Positions 1 through 13,700 of a stretch of 64,000 nt of DNA are shown one piece after another. The DNA is from Branchiostoma lanceolatum (taxonomy: Eukaryota > Chordata > Leptocardii > Amphioxiformes > Branchiostomatidae). Below the pieces are notes generated by a model that was not told the origin of the DNA, did not search any database, and saw only the letters and a list, made by a program, of their open reading frames with translations. The stretch lies in contig NC_089739.1 in assembly GCF_035083965.1 (NCBI RefSeq), positions 7,800,001-7,864,000 on the forward strand, in the 5' to 3' direction. Every line of letters starts with the position of its first letter. The first letter of the stretch is position 1. The translations under genes and the position numbers were made by a program.

Positions 1-1695
1 ATGTCGTGGTCCCCATATGGCTGTTCTATTCAAGGCATTTGTATTGGCCATGAACTGAGCTTGGCAAGGCGAGCTTTTCCATTTGGCTGCTGTTATGCGA
101 AGTGCGACGAGAGGTCCTGTATGCTTATAATCGCATCTGATAGGCGAGAAACTGTGCAAAATGTTGAAATGTGTGTGGAATGCAGACGTACATGTACATG
201 CACATATGTAGACAGTGTACCTCCGACTGGATTTATGTGCTGAACAATTCTTCTATTTGCTACATGCTCATGACCACGCTTCTGCTACTACTGTACTACT
301 TCTACTACTATCGGTCACTTTATACAGACACATAATGCGCAGGCCAAAATTACAAACCAACAAGTGCATAAAAAACAGCTAAAACGGTCGAACCATACAG
401 CTCAATAGTTCATGAAACAGTTATTTTCCAGGAGCCCAGTTTCTGTGACTGTAAACCGTTTGAACGCATCTGTTACAAACCGTGAAATTGATTTTTTTCA
501 AACGAAGATGAACTGGAGTCAACTTCAGTTTGATATGATAGAAGCCAATCTTGTGCGTGTGGACGGAGGTATATTTGGGGTGCGGCCTAGCCTGGGTATC
601 AGCTTGGGGCGTCGCCTGGGCGTTGCCAGGTCATCGGCGGACAGGGGTTTTACATCGTTAGCATAACGCACCACGTGTGTAGCAGCAAGGTCGTGAATTT
701 CTCATACTGCACTGCAGAGAAATGATGCTGTTCAACTTCTCAAGTGTACACGCTAGTAAAAAGGACAAGAATTATTGCAATTTATGTAACTGTATCTTTC
801 CTTGGTGCAGCTCATGGTCTTATTAGCATATTCTCTGATACTACCAAACATTCGAATTCAGTAGAAGACCGAAATCCGGTCGGCAAGGAATGTCACGCTT
901 CTATACTGCTCTTTCGTCAATGCCCTGAATTAGCCTTGACCTTGTAGGAATGAAAAGGCCACTGTGCTTGCGCAAGGCAATAAAGAAAGGACCGGAAATA
1001 AACTTTATGGGGGTTATAGTCGGTCACTGGGTGATCCTAGATCGTAACTATTTCAACGACGCGTCATTCATGCCATGGCGTGAGTTTACGTTTTGACGCA
1101 ATATCATATCATAAATCTATGCAGACCATAGTTGCCAAATATTTCTATTCCTGGTACATACTCAGGGGCTTCCTGGAAGTGTCGTGTATGGTTGTGTAGA
1201 TTGATCCAGTAGATATCTACAGACTGTGGGCGGTAGAATTTAGTGCAGACACGCAACGATAGGGTACACATCTCGGCTGCATTGACATTTGCTATCAACA
1301 AAAAGGGCCAATTTTGTGCTATTATCTCTAGATATTCCGTGAGGTTGTATCATACTAAAAAAAAGTAGTTGCCGCGTTACTGTAAGACAGTGAAGATTTT
1401 GGTACTTTTGTCAGGCAGGGTGTTCTGGAAACGTGTACGTACGTATACTTCACCAGCCTTGTTAGAAAAAAGGCCACTCGAAAATGCAGGATGACATGCA
1501 GGCTTTAACTGCTCTGATGCAGCGTTAGAGAATCTTTATGTTTTTCAAGCCTATATTCCTCCTTGAATTTTTCATCATCCACATCATCGTCTTACAGTAA
1601 GAGACCGCTTCGTATGTACAGGTACCGGTACCTACATGCCAAATCATGTTTGTTTGTTTGTGATGATTAACTCTTTTCTCGCATTACCTACCACA
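1..1695. other. Left-edge intergenic DNA, no gene recognised
   Basis: I see no exon with family similarity here on either strand. Open frames (1-243, 412-666, 744-947 and others) are short, low in similarity to anything I know and lack supporting splice sites. The right end, near 1691-1696, has a plausible splice acceptor (ccacag) just before the 5' untranslated part of the SLC43 exon, so an upstream non-coding exon of that gene may lie in this stretch. It could equally hold the 3' end of an unseen neighbour. Confidence 0.5.
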
Positions 1696-1744
1696 GGAGT
1701 TATTAACCTTGGCGGACAGGGCCACAGACTGCTTCAAGAACAAG

Positions 1745-4700
1745 ATGGCGCCCAGCCTGTTCGAAGCCAGTCGCCGCCGGAAGTTCCTCCTCGGGACCGC
1801 CATCGCTGAGAATCTGCTCTTCTCCTTCATCCTGTTCGGCTGGGGGTCCCTGGTGCTGATGCTGAAGGCACAGGGGCTGTACAGCAAGCTCTGCACGGGG
1901 CCAGGTCAGGCGCTGTTTCTTTCTTTCTTTGTTGGGTTGTTTGTTTGTTTGTTTGTTTTTCTGAAAAAAAGTTAAACTGCAATTTGTAAGACAAGACAAA
2001 AAATCGGACGTCCGACTTACCCAAATTTTGTTGATCTGATCAGCTCCAGTCTTTGTAAAGGAATGAGCAATCCACTGCTTCTGTGAGGTCACGTTATGCA
2101 GATAGAACACGTAACTCATGATTCAGAATGACTTCTACCTCTACCAACAAATATGAATTTTCAAGTGTTGTTTGGTAGTTTTTGGTGTTTGTTTTCTTTG
2201 TCTATTTGTCCATTCCAAGAGTTTGCAAGTGACAGAAACATTAGCTAAAATAAAGTAAGAAAAGTAGTTAATTCAAATTACCAGGAATCAGTGTTGCGTC
2301 AACGTTGCAGTAAGGACAATTGATCAATAAGACTGCCTGCAATGGTTTGAGGTAGAATTAAGTACCCACGTTGTCCTTAATTGCGGTCACATTGCTCTAC
2401 ACATGTCGTGATGATTGTCTAATGAATCACCGCCTTGTTGACCTGAATTCAGCCCACCGGCAGTCGTTTTGATAGATTGGTCGTTGGCAAGGGATTGCTG
2501 AATTAGGTCAGCAAATGTTTTATGGTTTATTTGGGAACTCGATCGCCTGGCTTATTCTCTTCATTCCTCGTTCAATGTCGCCCTATTCTTGACGTATCAC
2601 GTCTAGGCCTACGGGCTAGGGGAATATATGCACCATTCAAGAGATAACACAGTCCTTAAAACGGATTTAAAGAGCGTCGTCCTTCTCGTGAGCATGGCGA
2701 AGGCCTAGCATGTATATAAATAACTACATCCGAGCGTCGTTTGGCCGGCGTGCAGTTCCGAAGCAGTAAAGTCCAGTCTGACATTTCGTTTGAGCAAAGC
2801 GGGAGTCTCGCCAGAAGTTGTTTTGATATGGAAATCCGATCAGCTGTTGTCAAGATGTGTCCTTGATTTCAAGTTTTCGGAATAAATAGTTATGCTGATG
2901 ACTAGGAGCGACATTTCTTCTTTACCAAAGCAGACATCGTACAGGCAACAGAAGGGCCAAGTGGTCACAGCCTGTAGTTAGTCGTAATTGAAAACGAAGG
3001 ACTCTCCAAATTCAGATCTGGAAATCATCCAAGGTCCTTCCTGTTGCTTTGGCTCATCACGCGAAGACCAGTATAATTCAACTGTTGATGAGGAATCGTG
3101 GAAGCAAAACAGCTGCTGAACAACGTTTTATGTTCTTGCTCTAAGTAACCGTGAAACTCATTACCTTTTCGTATCCTTTATATCGATTTCTCATCCATGT
3201 CCATATGCACTTGCATTTGAACATGTGCAAACGAATAAGAGTCTACCTATCTGCAGAATCTGGTTAGGAGGGCCGACAACCCGTCAGGTTAACCTCGACC
3301 AGTGATGGATCACTGTTCAGACGAGCTAAAACGGGTTGACAGTCTGACATACCCGACTCCCGTCTGAAATACTATACCTAATACAATGGGAAAACCTTAC
3401 TAACAATGTTGTTTGCTTGTTTGTCAACATAGCCGGAATAACTACCATACGTAGACTGTTGGGATGTTGGTTGCATCATCATGTGTCCCTGTGTTACCCA
3501 CAGATGGTAACGTCACCGTCACTGCTGCACCCGCCTTGTTCCAGCAGAAAGAGGACAAACAACAGGTCCTCATTGATGAGGTGAGTAGAGCACAGCCAAG
3601 GAACTGCTGATGAAGTCTACTATGTATTTTGTATTCAGGCTCTGGTAGCTCATTTAGCACGGGCACTCACTTGCACACAAAGACACACGATAGATGAGAT
3701 TAGGAGCTATTTTGCAATGTCGTCAAGACTTATCATCGTAAAAGATAATCTAGTTGCTGACTGAGAATTAAAGTTATCGTTCACCTTCTGCACACACACA
3801 CAACTTTAGGGTATAGTTTCTACAGTTTGGGCCAGAGCCAATGACATGATACCCTTCAAACAATAACTAGATGACCCTTGCTGAGTAACAACAATGACCA
3901 TGTACTGTTGTATTCCTCCCCGTGTGCAGTTGTCCGGGTGTGCAGCCCAGGACAGACGGTTGAACTTGGCCTTCACCGTGGGCTCCTTCCTGCTGAGCGG
4001 GATGACCTTTCCCATCGGCATGGCCATGGACAAGTTCGGCTGCAGGTCTCTGCGCATGATCGGCTGGTGAGTTCTTCCTACTTCTTGTCAAAGGCGTGAA
4101 AGACACATACATATTGGTGAAAACTGTGAGGATGTGGTGAAGACAGGAAAGATCTGATACATCAGCTCCCAAATCCCTTCAAAAGGCATGTTTCCATATC
4201 AACTCCGGTACTGAAAATCGGCGATCCTTTGGCAGTAGATGGCTTTGTATGTCGAATCTTCACCAAATGCTCATTGTGTTCGCCTTAACTGGGGAAAAGT
4301 ATGAGGATATGGTAAATGTCCTTCAACTCATTATATCTGACACATCAAATGTGAGTGGAGTGAGCTATTTAGTTGGAGATGTTCGAGACTTGTGATATTG
4401 TGCGGATTTGGATGAAAAGAAGATCCCTTGCTGAGCTATAATGAAACCAAAGAAACCTGATAAGTAAATGGTTACAGAGCAAAGTGAAGGTTATTTGATT
4501 CATAGTTTACGCAAATGATTGATTTTAAAACTCCTTTTTTTCTATTTACGACTTAGGATATATTAGTGTATCATAGCTCTTACCTTTAATGTGTGGTCTG
4601 TGTGATCATTACCAAACGTAGCCGAAATACAAAGGTCTGGGCCAAGGCAGCATTCGACTAGAAATCCTTGCGGCTTGTACAGAAATAGATATTTGCTACT

Positions 4701-7700
4701 CTCAGGTATTTCAGTTTGGCATATTGCTAGGCAATACAAGAGAAAGCATAAGTATAGAATTGCACATGATGCAGGAATAATAACTTTATGTTACCAATAA
4801 AGTTTTGAGTTCTTTTTTTACGAAAACTGAAAACTGCGAAGATGTATGGCTAATTATAGAAGATGACGGGTCCCTCTACGCCGTGTATTACAATATCTAG
4901 CTGCAAGCACGAAATGAGAGCGAAGGGCTACGGTATATTACATTTATGTAAAGCTACAAGCACGAAATGAGGGCGAAGTGACTACGATGTAGATAGTAGG
5001 ATGCAATATCTAGCTACAGGCATCGAATGAAGGCGCGGATAGTAGGATGTATGTAGTAGGATGGACTAACCCCAAGTTTGTTTCTCCAGCGTTCTTGTGG
5101 CCTCGTCATGCATCCTCTTCGCCTGGTCGGACAGAGGTAAAGACGGTTCGCTAATGGTGGCTTGTCCCCGGAACATGGGAGGGGTGTGGGGGGTGTAGAT
5201 ATACATGTAGTAAAAAGAAGTACATATATAAAGGCACTGAATCATTACAAAATTTGCATTGAGTCAGTAGCCTGGTACTATCCCACATGTACAGGTGTGG
5301 CATAGGGGGAGTTTTCCCAGCCCAGCTGATTTAGCTGAGCGGGCCGGTAACACTCCTAGTACCGAGAGGATCACGGGAAGACCACGGTGGGCTGGTACCA
5401 GGCAAAATAAGAAAGGAAATGGTCATGAGATGGGGATTTGTTGCCTTGTGTCTATGATGAGTGTGTACTTATTTTGTGTTGAGTTACTGGTGTCTGTGAT
5501 TGTCATGTATGGTGGGTCAGGTATTGGAGAAAGCTGCCGGAGTTACATAGGTAAGACTTCACAAGTGCCCATTCCAAGACTGGAGTTCTTGAAGCTCTCT
5601 TCCTTGGGACGTCCTCACTGAAGCTTGCTTTGAGCTGACATCTCTAAAAACTTTCAAATTCTGAACACGGGATGACTATGTGGAATTTATCCTGTGGTGT
5701 GGCTCTACCTTCTCACAAAATAGTATCATTTCACACATATCTACAGAAGCATTTTAGTCTCCGCGATATTTCGCAATTCTGCTCCTTTTCTGGCAAGAGA
5801 TTTCTTTTGGCTAGACTGTTGCGTTGCATTTTGGGATGTGCCGTTTATTTTACCGTCTTCCCTCCCTCTGCAGATATGTCCGACCTGCTGTTTTTGGCTG
5901 TTATCTTTAACGGCGTCGGTGGAACCATTATGGTGTACACGTCTCTGCAGGTAGGCTTGTGTTTCTGTGCTTCAACTTATAGGATAACAGTTGTTGGGTC
6001 GATGTTTTTGTCAAGTCACTGTATTCACATGGCAAAGGTGTCTGTCTTCGTCATCAGAAATGTGACGCATTTCCACCAAGAACCATTTTGGCGACGCCTC
6101 AAGGGTGGAGCCGTTAGTGTAGTACTGTGATCGAATTGCCAAATATTCTAAAATTTGCAAGCACGCATTCCCTAGGAAATTCGTTTTGGGCAATACTTTT
6201 TTTTCTTATTTTTTTTCTTATTATCTTCATTTTTGGGATGAAAATACAACTAAGGATAGCCAGTGGCTTGTACTGTACAATTCTAAATACAACAATTATA
6301 CATTACATTACTTTAACATTACTCTAAGAAACTGCCACATGAAGTCGTGGCAATCTTGACAGCAGCTTAACAAAATTCGATTTAGCTACATTTGATTTGT
6401 ATTGAATCTGCCATTTGCTTCTTCGAACTGGATATGTTCCATTTTACGACAGACACTCCAATAAATATATCCGTCATAGTTTATCAGGAAAATTTCAAAT
6501 GATAAACTAGTTCTGAAATTTTTGTGCAACAGACACTTCAAACCATGGGAAAGACAGTGCGAAAGTGACAAAGACAATGACCCCTGGAAGAAGGAACGTT
6601 TCGGGAACCAAACAATTCAAAGTTTAGTGAGCATTGACATGGCCAGTGTTTTATACTTCACAGAGATCTATGTTTGATAACTTGCTAAGATTGCAGGTAA
6701 AGAAACAGCATTACAAGAAACAGCCTCAGAAACAAATACGATTACCTGTGTTGGTTCCCATACGTTCTTTCTGAGCTTCATGTATATTTTTATTTGAGAA
6801 GGAACAGCATAATTTTGAATGCTAAGAATTTTTTTTTCTTGTCATCTGTCAAAGTTGAGAAAAATATAACTATTATTTCTTATTCTTCTGGATTCCTTTG
6901 TGTAATGTTTTGTATCTGTCTAAGATATAGTCCAAAAGTATTGTTTTTATTTCCTTGACAAATTTAGAGAAACTGTTCCTTCACATTAATTGAACGATGA
7001 TTTGATACATATACACATCGCTTGGCTGACGTGGCGCGTAGATAAGAAAGTGATAGCATTTATCCTCTTTATCCAAATTATAGGTGAACTTCAAAAGATG
7101 TCTACACAATGTTTCTTGTTTAACTTTCTGTTTGCTGTACTGAATACATGTACTTGTACAAATTATCTAGATTTCTTGCAGTTGAAAGAAACTATATCCG
7201 GAGTAAGTGAAAAGGCATGTTTTCTTTATGTTTACGTATTGTTCAATCTTATCGTCAGTTCCATGTCAGTCAAGCCTTGTCTGGTCTTCTTGTACACACT
7301 AACAGCTTTTGAGTCCGTACAGTGTCCTGTCCGGTCCCTAGATGGCGTCTAGGTGGGCGCATTCCCAGTTTATGGGTATCTTTCCGTATATATACTAAGG
7401 CATGATAAGTCTTCCTCTTGTATCAAAGCACCTCGGCGAAGTTGATTAAGGAGAGACAGCATATGGTGAACGCTTTGTACCGAATGGTGCATGGCCTATT
7501 CCCCTGCTATGAGAAAAGCGTTCAAAATTGTAGATGGCGAAAAAAAGTTTCACTTGGGTGGCTCGAGCTTTGGCTGACTGGATGAAAAGGTTGCATTGGA
7601 AGCTTGTACAGCGTAGGACCTGGGTGGATCCCAGATAAACCTTTTCACGGATCACATTGCATGCTGGGAGGCGCGGGGCATTATGGGTCTCTTTTGTGGC

Positions 7701-10700
7701 AAACGACATCATTCTCATAACGACGCGTATGCATATGCGTACTGTGTCTCGTAGTGTCGTCATAGTCATGATTTTTGTTTGCCCCCTGAGTTACCCATAG
7801 TACCCCGCGTCTCCCAGCATGCAATATATCCGAGAAGAGGTCTATGCTGACGTTACCGAGATGCTTTGCGTCCTTGTTTCCCTTCATTCATGTGTGAACT
7901 GTGTGCCGTGCACGTGAACAACACTAACGCTCCGCAGGTTTTGAATGGATACCAGCAAGGGACAGAAAGCAAGTACATACGAACATGCTTAACTTTGAGA
8001 ACAAAAAACATCAATCATGCAAATTGCAATTGCATGGGAGTTGCAATCAATCTGAAAATTTACCAACAACATTTTGCTAACTTGTAGTGGGAGGGCTTCT
8101 ATTTGCTCAAAGCAGACAGAAAGCAAGCAATGGCTTAGTTTTGTTTTTATTATCAATGATAGTTTCGGTCCGAATCTAACAACATCGCTCTAGCTTGAAG
8201 ATGTTTCATTACTGTAACTAGGCTTTCTTAACCTATTCTTTTGGACACTTCAATACATACCATTGCTTGATTGAAACTAGCCACAAATTTAACAAAACGG
8301 AGTAAATTCTTATAGATTGCAGGAAGGCTGAGGCCGGCGGCGACAACGGCGACAGCAGTTCTTGTAGTAGACGGGCCGTAAGTCGAAGGAAAACTCCAAG
8401 TAATCAAATTTTAAGAACAAGCAACTCACTTTTCGATTTCGTACAACCCAGTTTTGTGTCGTTTCAGCTGACACGGTCTCGGTGTTAGTCATGCTTTAAA
8501 GACGTTTCTTTTCTATGACTGGGTTATAATTCCAGCTCCTGCCAGCAGGGCTAACCCAACTCTTAATAGTTAATGCTTGTTTCCAGGACTCCTAGCGGAC
8601 CGTCTGCAACTCTAGTTTATGACAGGTCCCGTGCTGAAGCCAATAGAGCACCCGCAGTACGTAGTGGGTGAAGAGATAGGGGTAATGTAAAATGCTTACA
8701 GGTCTCAGCATCGGCTGGGCAAGAGTGTAACTAGACAAATTCAACCTTTTTACACTGTCTTGCTTCCAGCTGCCGGGCCAGCCAATGATAGCTTAGAACC
8801 AGGTTAGGGCTGCTGACGTCATCACAGAGGGCGGGGCTTGAATATATAATGAGATTTACTGGTTCAGGTTAAAGGTTAACGGTTGAAGTTCATTTCCAGA
8901 AGTGAAGACGCAGCAGCATTTGGTACTGGTAATTCCCTCAAATTCCTTTTGGGTAAATTGATGTGAACGTATTCAATACGCTTCCTTTTTGGAATAACGT
9001 CGACTAATTGGAGTTTTGTATAACGAGGCGGGCTTCTTTCCAGACAGCGGAGAAGGAAGAGACGGTAGCAGCAAGCGGGGTATATTCGTTGATACGACAT
9101 TTTCTGTAGTAAATTTGATGTAAAAATCACGAAATTTTGATTCTTTGTGCCCTGGAGGTGTCGAACTTTTTCGGGCATGCGCGGTCGACCATCCTGAGCG
9201 TGATGATGGGGTCGAGCGCCTCCTCTGCTATTGTCTTCCCCGTTATGAAGGTATAAGGGTTATGACCAAGTGACGAAATCTACACAAAATCATTGACAAC
9301 AATGTGTGCATTGTGCTCTATTCAGGGCTAGGGGGCGGGAGTCTTATCATTGCACGTTGTGTGCGAAAACAAAATCACAAATTCAGCAAAATTGAGTATG
9401 GGAATTAATAATGGCAAAAAGCTATATAAGTTTGTTTGCATGGCATCTAAAGGGACAGCGAAAAGAAAGAAATGAGGGTTTGGACTAGGGAATTTGGAGT
9501 TGGCTTTTGGGGTGAGTTGGATGCTGGAATACAAGGAGAATGAATAAGTATGGTGTTAGCGGTGTGTATGTATGTGTGTGTGTGTGTGTGTGTATGGGAT
9601 GATACTTGGGATTGTTGTGCATTTCTAACACTCTGGGTCTTATTGTGTTGCAGGTTCACGACAGTCTCTCTATCCCCGCGTTTTACCCGGCAATTCGAAC
9701 CAAATTCATCCAAACAGCTGAAGAATAGCAACAGCTTTCTAAAAGTTACCTGCCGTTCGACCCATTGCTGATACAAAAATTTCAACAAATATTCTGGTCA
9801 GATTTGACCACTTCATCCGGGGTATAGAGACACTGGTTACAATTCAGAAAAGAGGTATGGCACCAGGTTGACACATGTCCATCACATTCGGATCGAAAGA
9901 AACAAAAATCATTGCATTCTCTTTATATTATTAACACCATCATTCTTGGAAAAAAGGTCATAATTGTTTGCACAAAAGCCATAACGTCTTTTCCCCACTT
10001 GCATTTAATTGTTTTGCCTGCGTTGCTGCCTGCTCCTCCTGCAGGCTTGAGATGGTCAGTTATCAGTCTGGCATCACCAAGCCTGTCAATCATAATCAGG
10101 AGCAGGCAGTAATCAAGAATGATTAGAACGTCGTCCATTATCCGGAAGTGACGTACGATACCTTGTTCTTTCTCATGCAGGCAATCTTTGACCTTGGTGT
10201 TTCCTTCCGGGTCATGATGATGGTGATGGCTGCTGGCAGCCTATTGGCGTTCATCAATTGCGTCAACAACTACCCGTCAGAGCCCGTGCCCGGGCCGGAG
10301 ACCATGGATTTCACCATACACACCGGGCTGCTCTTCGGACGGCAGAACAAAATCAGCGGGAAGAACTTCTACTCTATGGTCACCACTGTCGGCCGGAGGC
10401 TTAGTGTCGGGCACAGCCTGAAAGAGAGTGAAACATACACATCAAAGTAAGGAAGAACTTTCCTTTCCCTGTGTGCGCACCTCGTATATCAGAATTGAAA
10501 CAGAATTGAACTTACGAATAAGACCTATATCTGTGACATTTGTTTGTGGAAAGAGAACAATGTATTTTATGAACGTTGCAAATCTAGTAGTGTCTAGTTG
10601 CCAACAAATAAACGATTCTATCCTCCGTTGTAGTCTCCTTCCGGCTGTTTCCTTTAAGTTACCATTTTCTTATTGCTGGCCAAGAAATAAGGAGGAAAAT

Positions 10701-13700
10701 ATAGCCTGTATTTACACAAGCTCTCGGCCGGAGGTGACTGGCGGTTACAGGACCGGCTGGCCACTAGGAGCGCGATTCGTCAGGCTAGAAGAAAACGTAT
10801 ATAAGAAAATGGTAACTTAAAAGAAAACAGCCGGAAGGAGACTGCAACGGAGGCTAAACGACTCCACAGTGAGTAACATATGGGATCAACCAACTTGAAA
10901 CACTGAAACTTGCCACTAACCGTGTATTGTACCTATTTCAGGCTTGCACTGGACTATGGCGGAAGTGCGGACGTTGCTAATGGAGCTGGTAAGAAGCATC
11001 AGCAATTCCTTTCTTACAGTTACAATTACTGAAGCTTTAGATTGAATCATAAAGAGTGCTAAATGTATTCATATGAAAGTAAAGACTGTTATTTTTTAAA
11101 CATATCTGGCTATGGTTTTATTTGGTTGTCATACATGTCATTCCACAATGTGCTTTTTTTTAATAACTTTTTAGCAAGGTTATCTATTTGAAATGCAAAT
11201 AAAGACATGCACTTAAAGTATAGATCACCTTAAGATAACTGTTGTTGTGCTCTCCCCAGGCCCCTCGGCGTTCCGCCGTGCCATCTGTACCTTTGCCTTC
11301 CTGGGTGCCGCCTTGGTCATGAGCATCACACACCTCCGCCTCATGGTCTTCATCGGAACACTGTCCGAACTTCTGCAGGGACTCACCCAGGACGCTAAAA
11401 TCAGTACGTACAATAATTCCGTTGTTTTTCATGCATTTATGTATTCAATAGTCTGGCCATATTTATTGTACTTCTGGTATACTTCAAATATTTATCTCAA
11501 TTCCGAGTAATGTATATATATAGAGAGAGAGACAGAGACAGAGAGAGAGAGAGAGAGACGGAGAGAGAGAGACGGAGAGAGAAACAGAGAAATAGACCGA
11601 CAGCAGTATAGATTGCTTGCTATACGGTGACTTCACCCGCCTCATCTTTTTCTATAAGCTAGTCAATAACTACATCAATATTAACACAGATAGTCTACTG
11701 AAACCAGCTCAGGGGCGCACCCGGGGGAGCCACACGCTCAAATTTCAACCACTTAACGCCCGAACAGACTCTTACAAACATTCATTCTTCCCCCGCGCCA
11801 TCCCCGAGTGGAACGCCCTGCCTGTAGTCCATGGGCCAGGTCCCTCAAAATAGCCATTTGGTACCAAACAGAGGGAGAAAGGGTGACTTACTTTTTTGAA
11901 AAGGTTAATTCCTCTACTTTATAATTATGCATGATAACAATGTCAAATGTCCAGCTTTTTAGGAATTATCACGTGATATGGTGACGTCATTAGAATAACC
12001 TCGATTTTTGGGACTTAATTCAGAGGACTGGGACAAAATATCAAACATCAATAATCCTCGGTGAAAATCGGTTGTTACGGCTCCCACCGTTGAGTCATAC
12101 CGCGCCAGGCTGGAGACCTGCCCGCCTTAGCCTGGGACCTCCTCCCCCCCTACTTTGCCCATCGCGGGGTTATCTGGGGGTTTAACAAGTTGAAGAAGTT
12201 GAAGATACGGTGACTTCACTTATATAATTATTGATACATTAAGCGTTTTCCTCCTGAGGAGGGCTTCAGTTGAAATATTATAATTTCTATATAATTAATG
12301 AATCATTTTTATGATGTCCTCATAGTTGATGTCTACACCTACATCTTCGGGCTGGTGCAGATCTGCTGTTTAATATCGGCACCTGTGATTGGTGCACTCA
12401 TGGACTGGAAAACACAACCACCAGCAGAAAGCAACCAATCAGATGACGACGTCTTTGCAGATGATCGGTCCATTGCCTCCGCGGAAACCATTCGGTATGT
12501 TTGGTTTTATGTTATCCATAATCAAGAAAACATTACATTTTATACATTCAATCATGTTTAAAAGCATTCTCAATTGATCGACATGTAGCAGGGGTTTGTA
12601 CATTCTGAAGTTTGCCTTAGAGTCATTGGTCAATTTGGGTTTTTGAACTGTTTGATCAATCATTTTTTATCTGTTATTAGAAAACAAATGTCATTTGCCA
12701 TTTACAGATTATTTAATCTAGACTTGTGTCCATATGCATTATCAAAAACGTTTGCCGTCTATTTTTTAACAGCGTCATTACATTCACCGCCCATGTTTTT
12801 TATTATTTATTCTTTTCAATTCTTTTAATTTTTCAACAAACTTTTCTTACAAACTTTCAATAAACAATAAACATGAGCCGGTCTACATCCCTAGATATGT
12901 CTGTATTAAAACAAAACGTCCCTAGATGTCCAAATGTCTCTATAAACTATAGCTAATGCACCGACTTGTCATTCAATAAAAATAACAGCCACCGTCCATG
13001 TTCATAGAACCAGCAGTCTGTGCCTTTAAATGGTAATTGTTTCAACAAAATGCCCACTTGCAGATGCACGTTGTCCAAAGTTGTGTCAATATGCATTAAA
13101 AAATGACAGAACAACTTATTGGCAACCACCAGAACAAGAACAAATAGATTCAAGAACAGTCCAATCCTTTATATGACCCATCTTTTGAATGAACAGTGAC
13201 ATCTAAACTTACGCATATGTTCATTGTTGCGAGTAAGTCTCGCCTTTACACATTAATGCAGACCGTTACTGACCTGACCAGCTGTTCTAACTGCTTAATT
13301 GCCTTTTAGAATCGTACCGTCTCTGCCAATTGAAAGTATTATTTCTATAAGCTGTAAATAGTTAGTTTTTGAATACGACCTGTACAGCAAGTACACAATT
13401 CAGCAAGTTGGCTGCTATGTACTAACTGCTATGTTGTTTTAGCAATAAACCTTTCTATCTACTGTATCTATCTAAAAGACGTTTACCGCCTATTTCCTAC
13501 AGCACCAACAGCACCACTGCCAGCTCCACCGGCTCCACATCCTCCCGCCCGTCCATCAGGTCCAGCATCTCCCTGACGGAGGAGGAGAAGGCCCGCATCA
13601 TGGTGCAGAAGATCTGGAACGCCGCCATGGCCTTCTTCATCACCAACCTCCTCACGCTGCTGTTCGGGGTTCTCGTGCTCATACCAAACTTAGTGGTGCA

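Noticed and set aside
1-243. Frame open from the first base
   Set aside because: Cysteine-rich low-similarity sequence with no splice support; likely chance.
1709-1744. Upstream TTG extension of the SLC43 protein
   Set aside because: No ATG in that part; the ATG at 1745 gives MAPSL, matching the vertebrate N-terminus.
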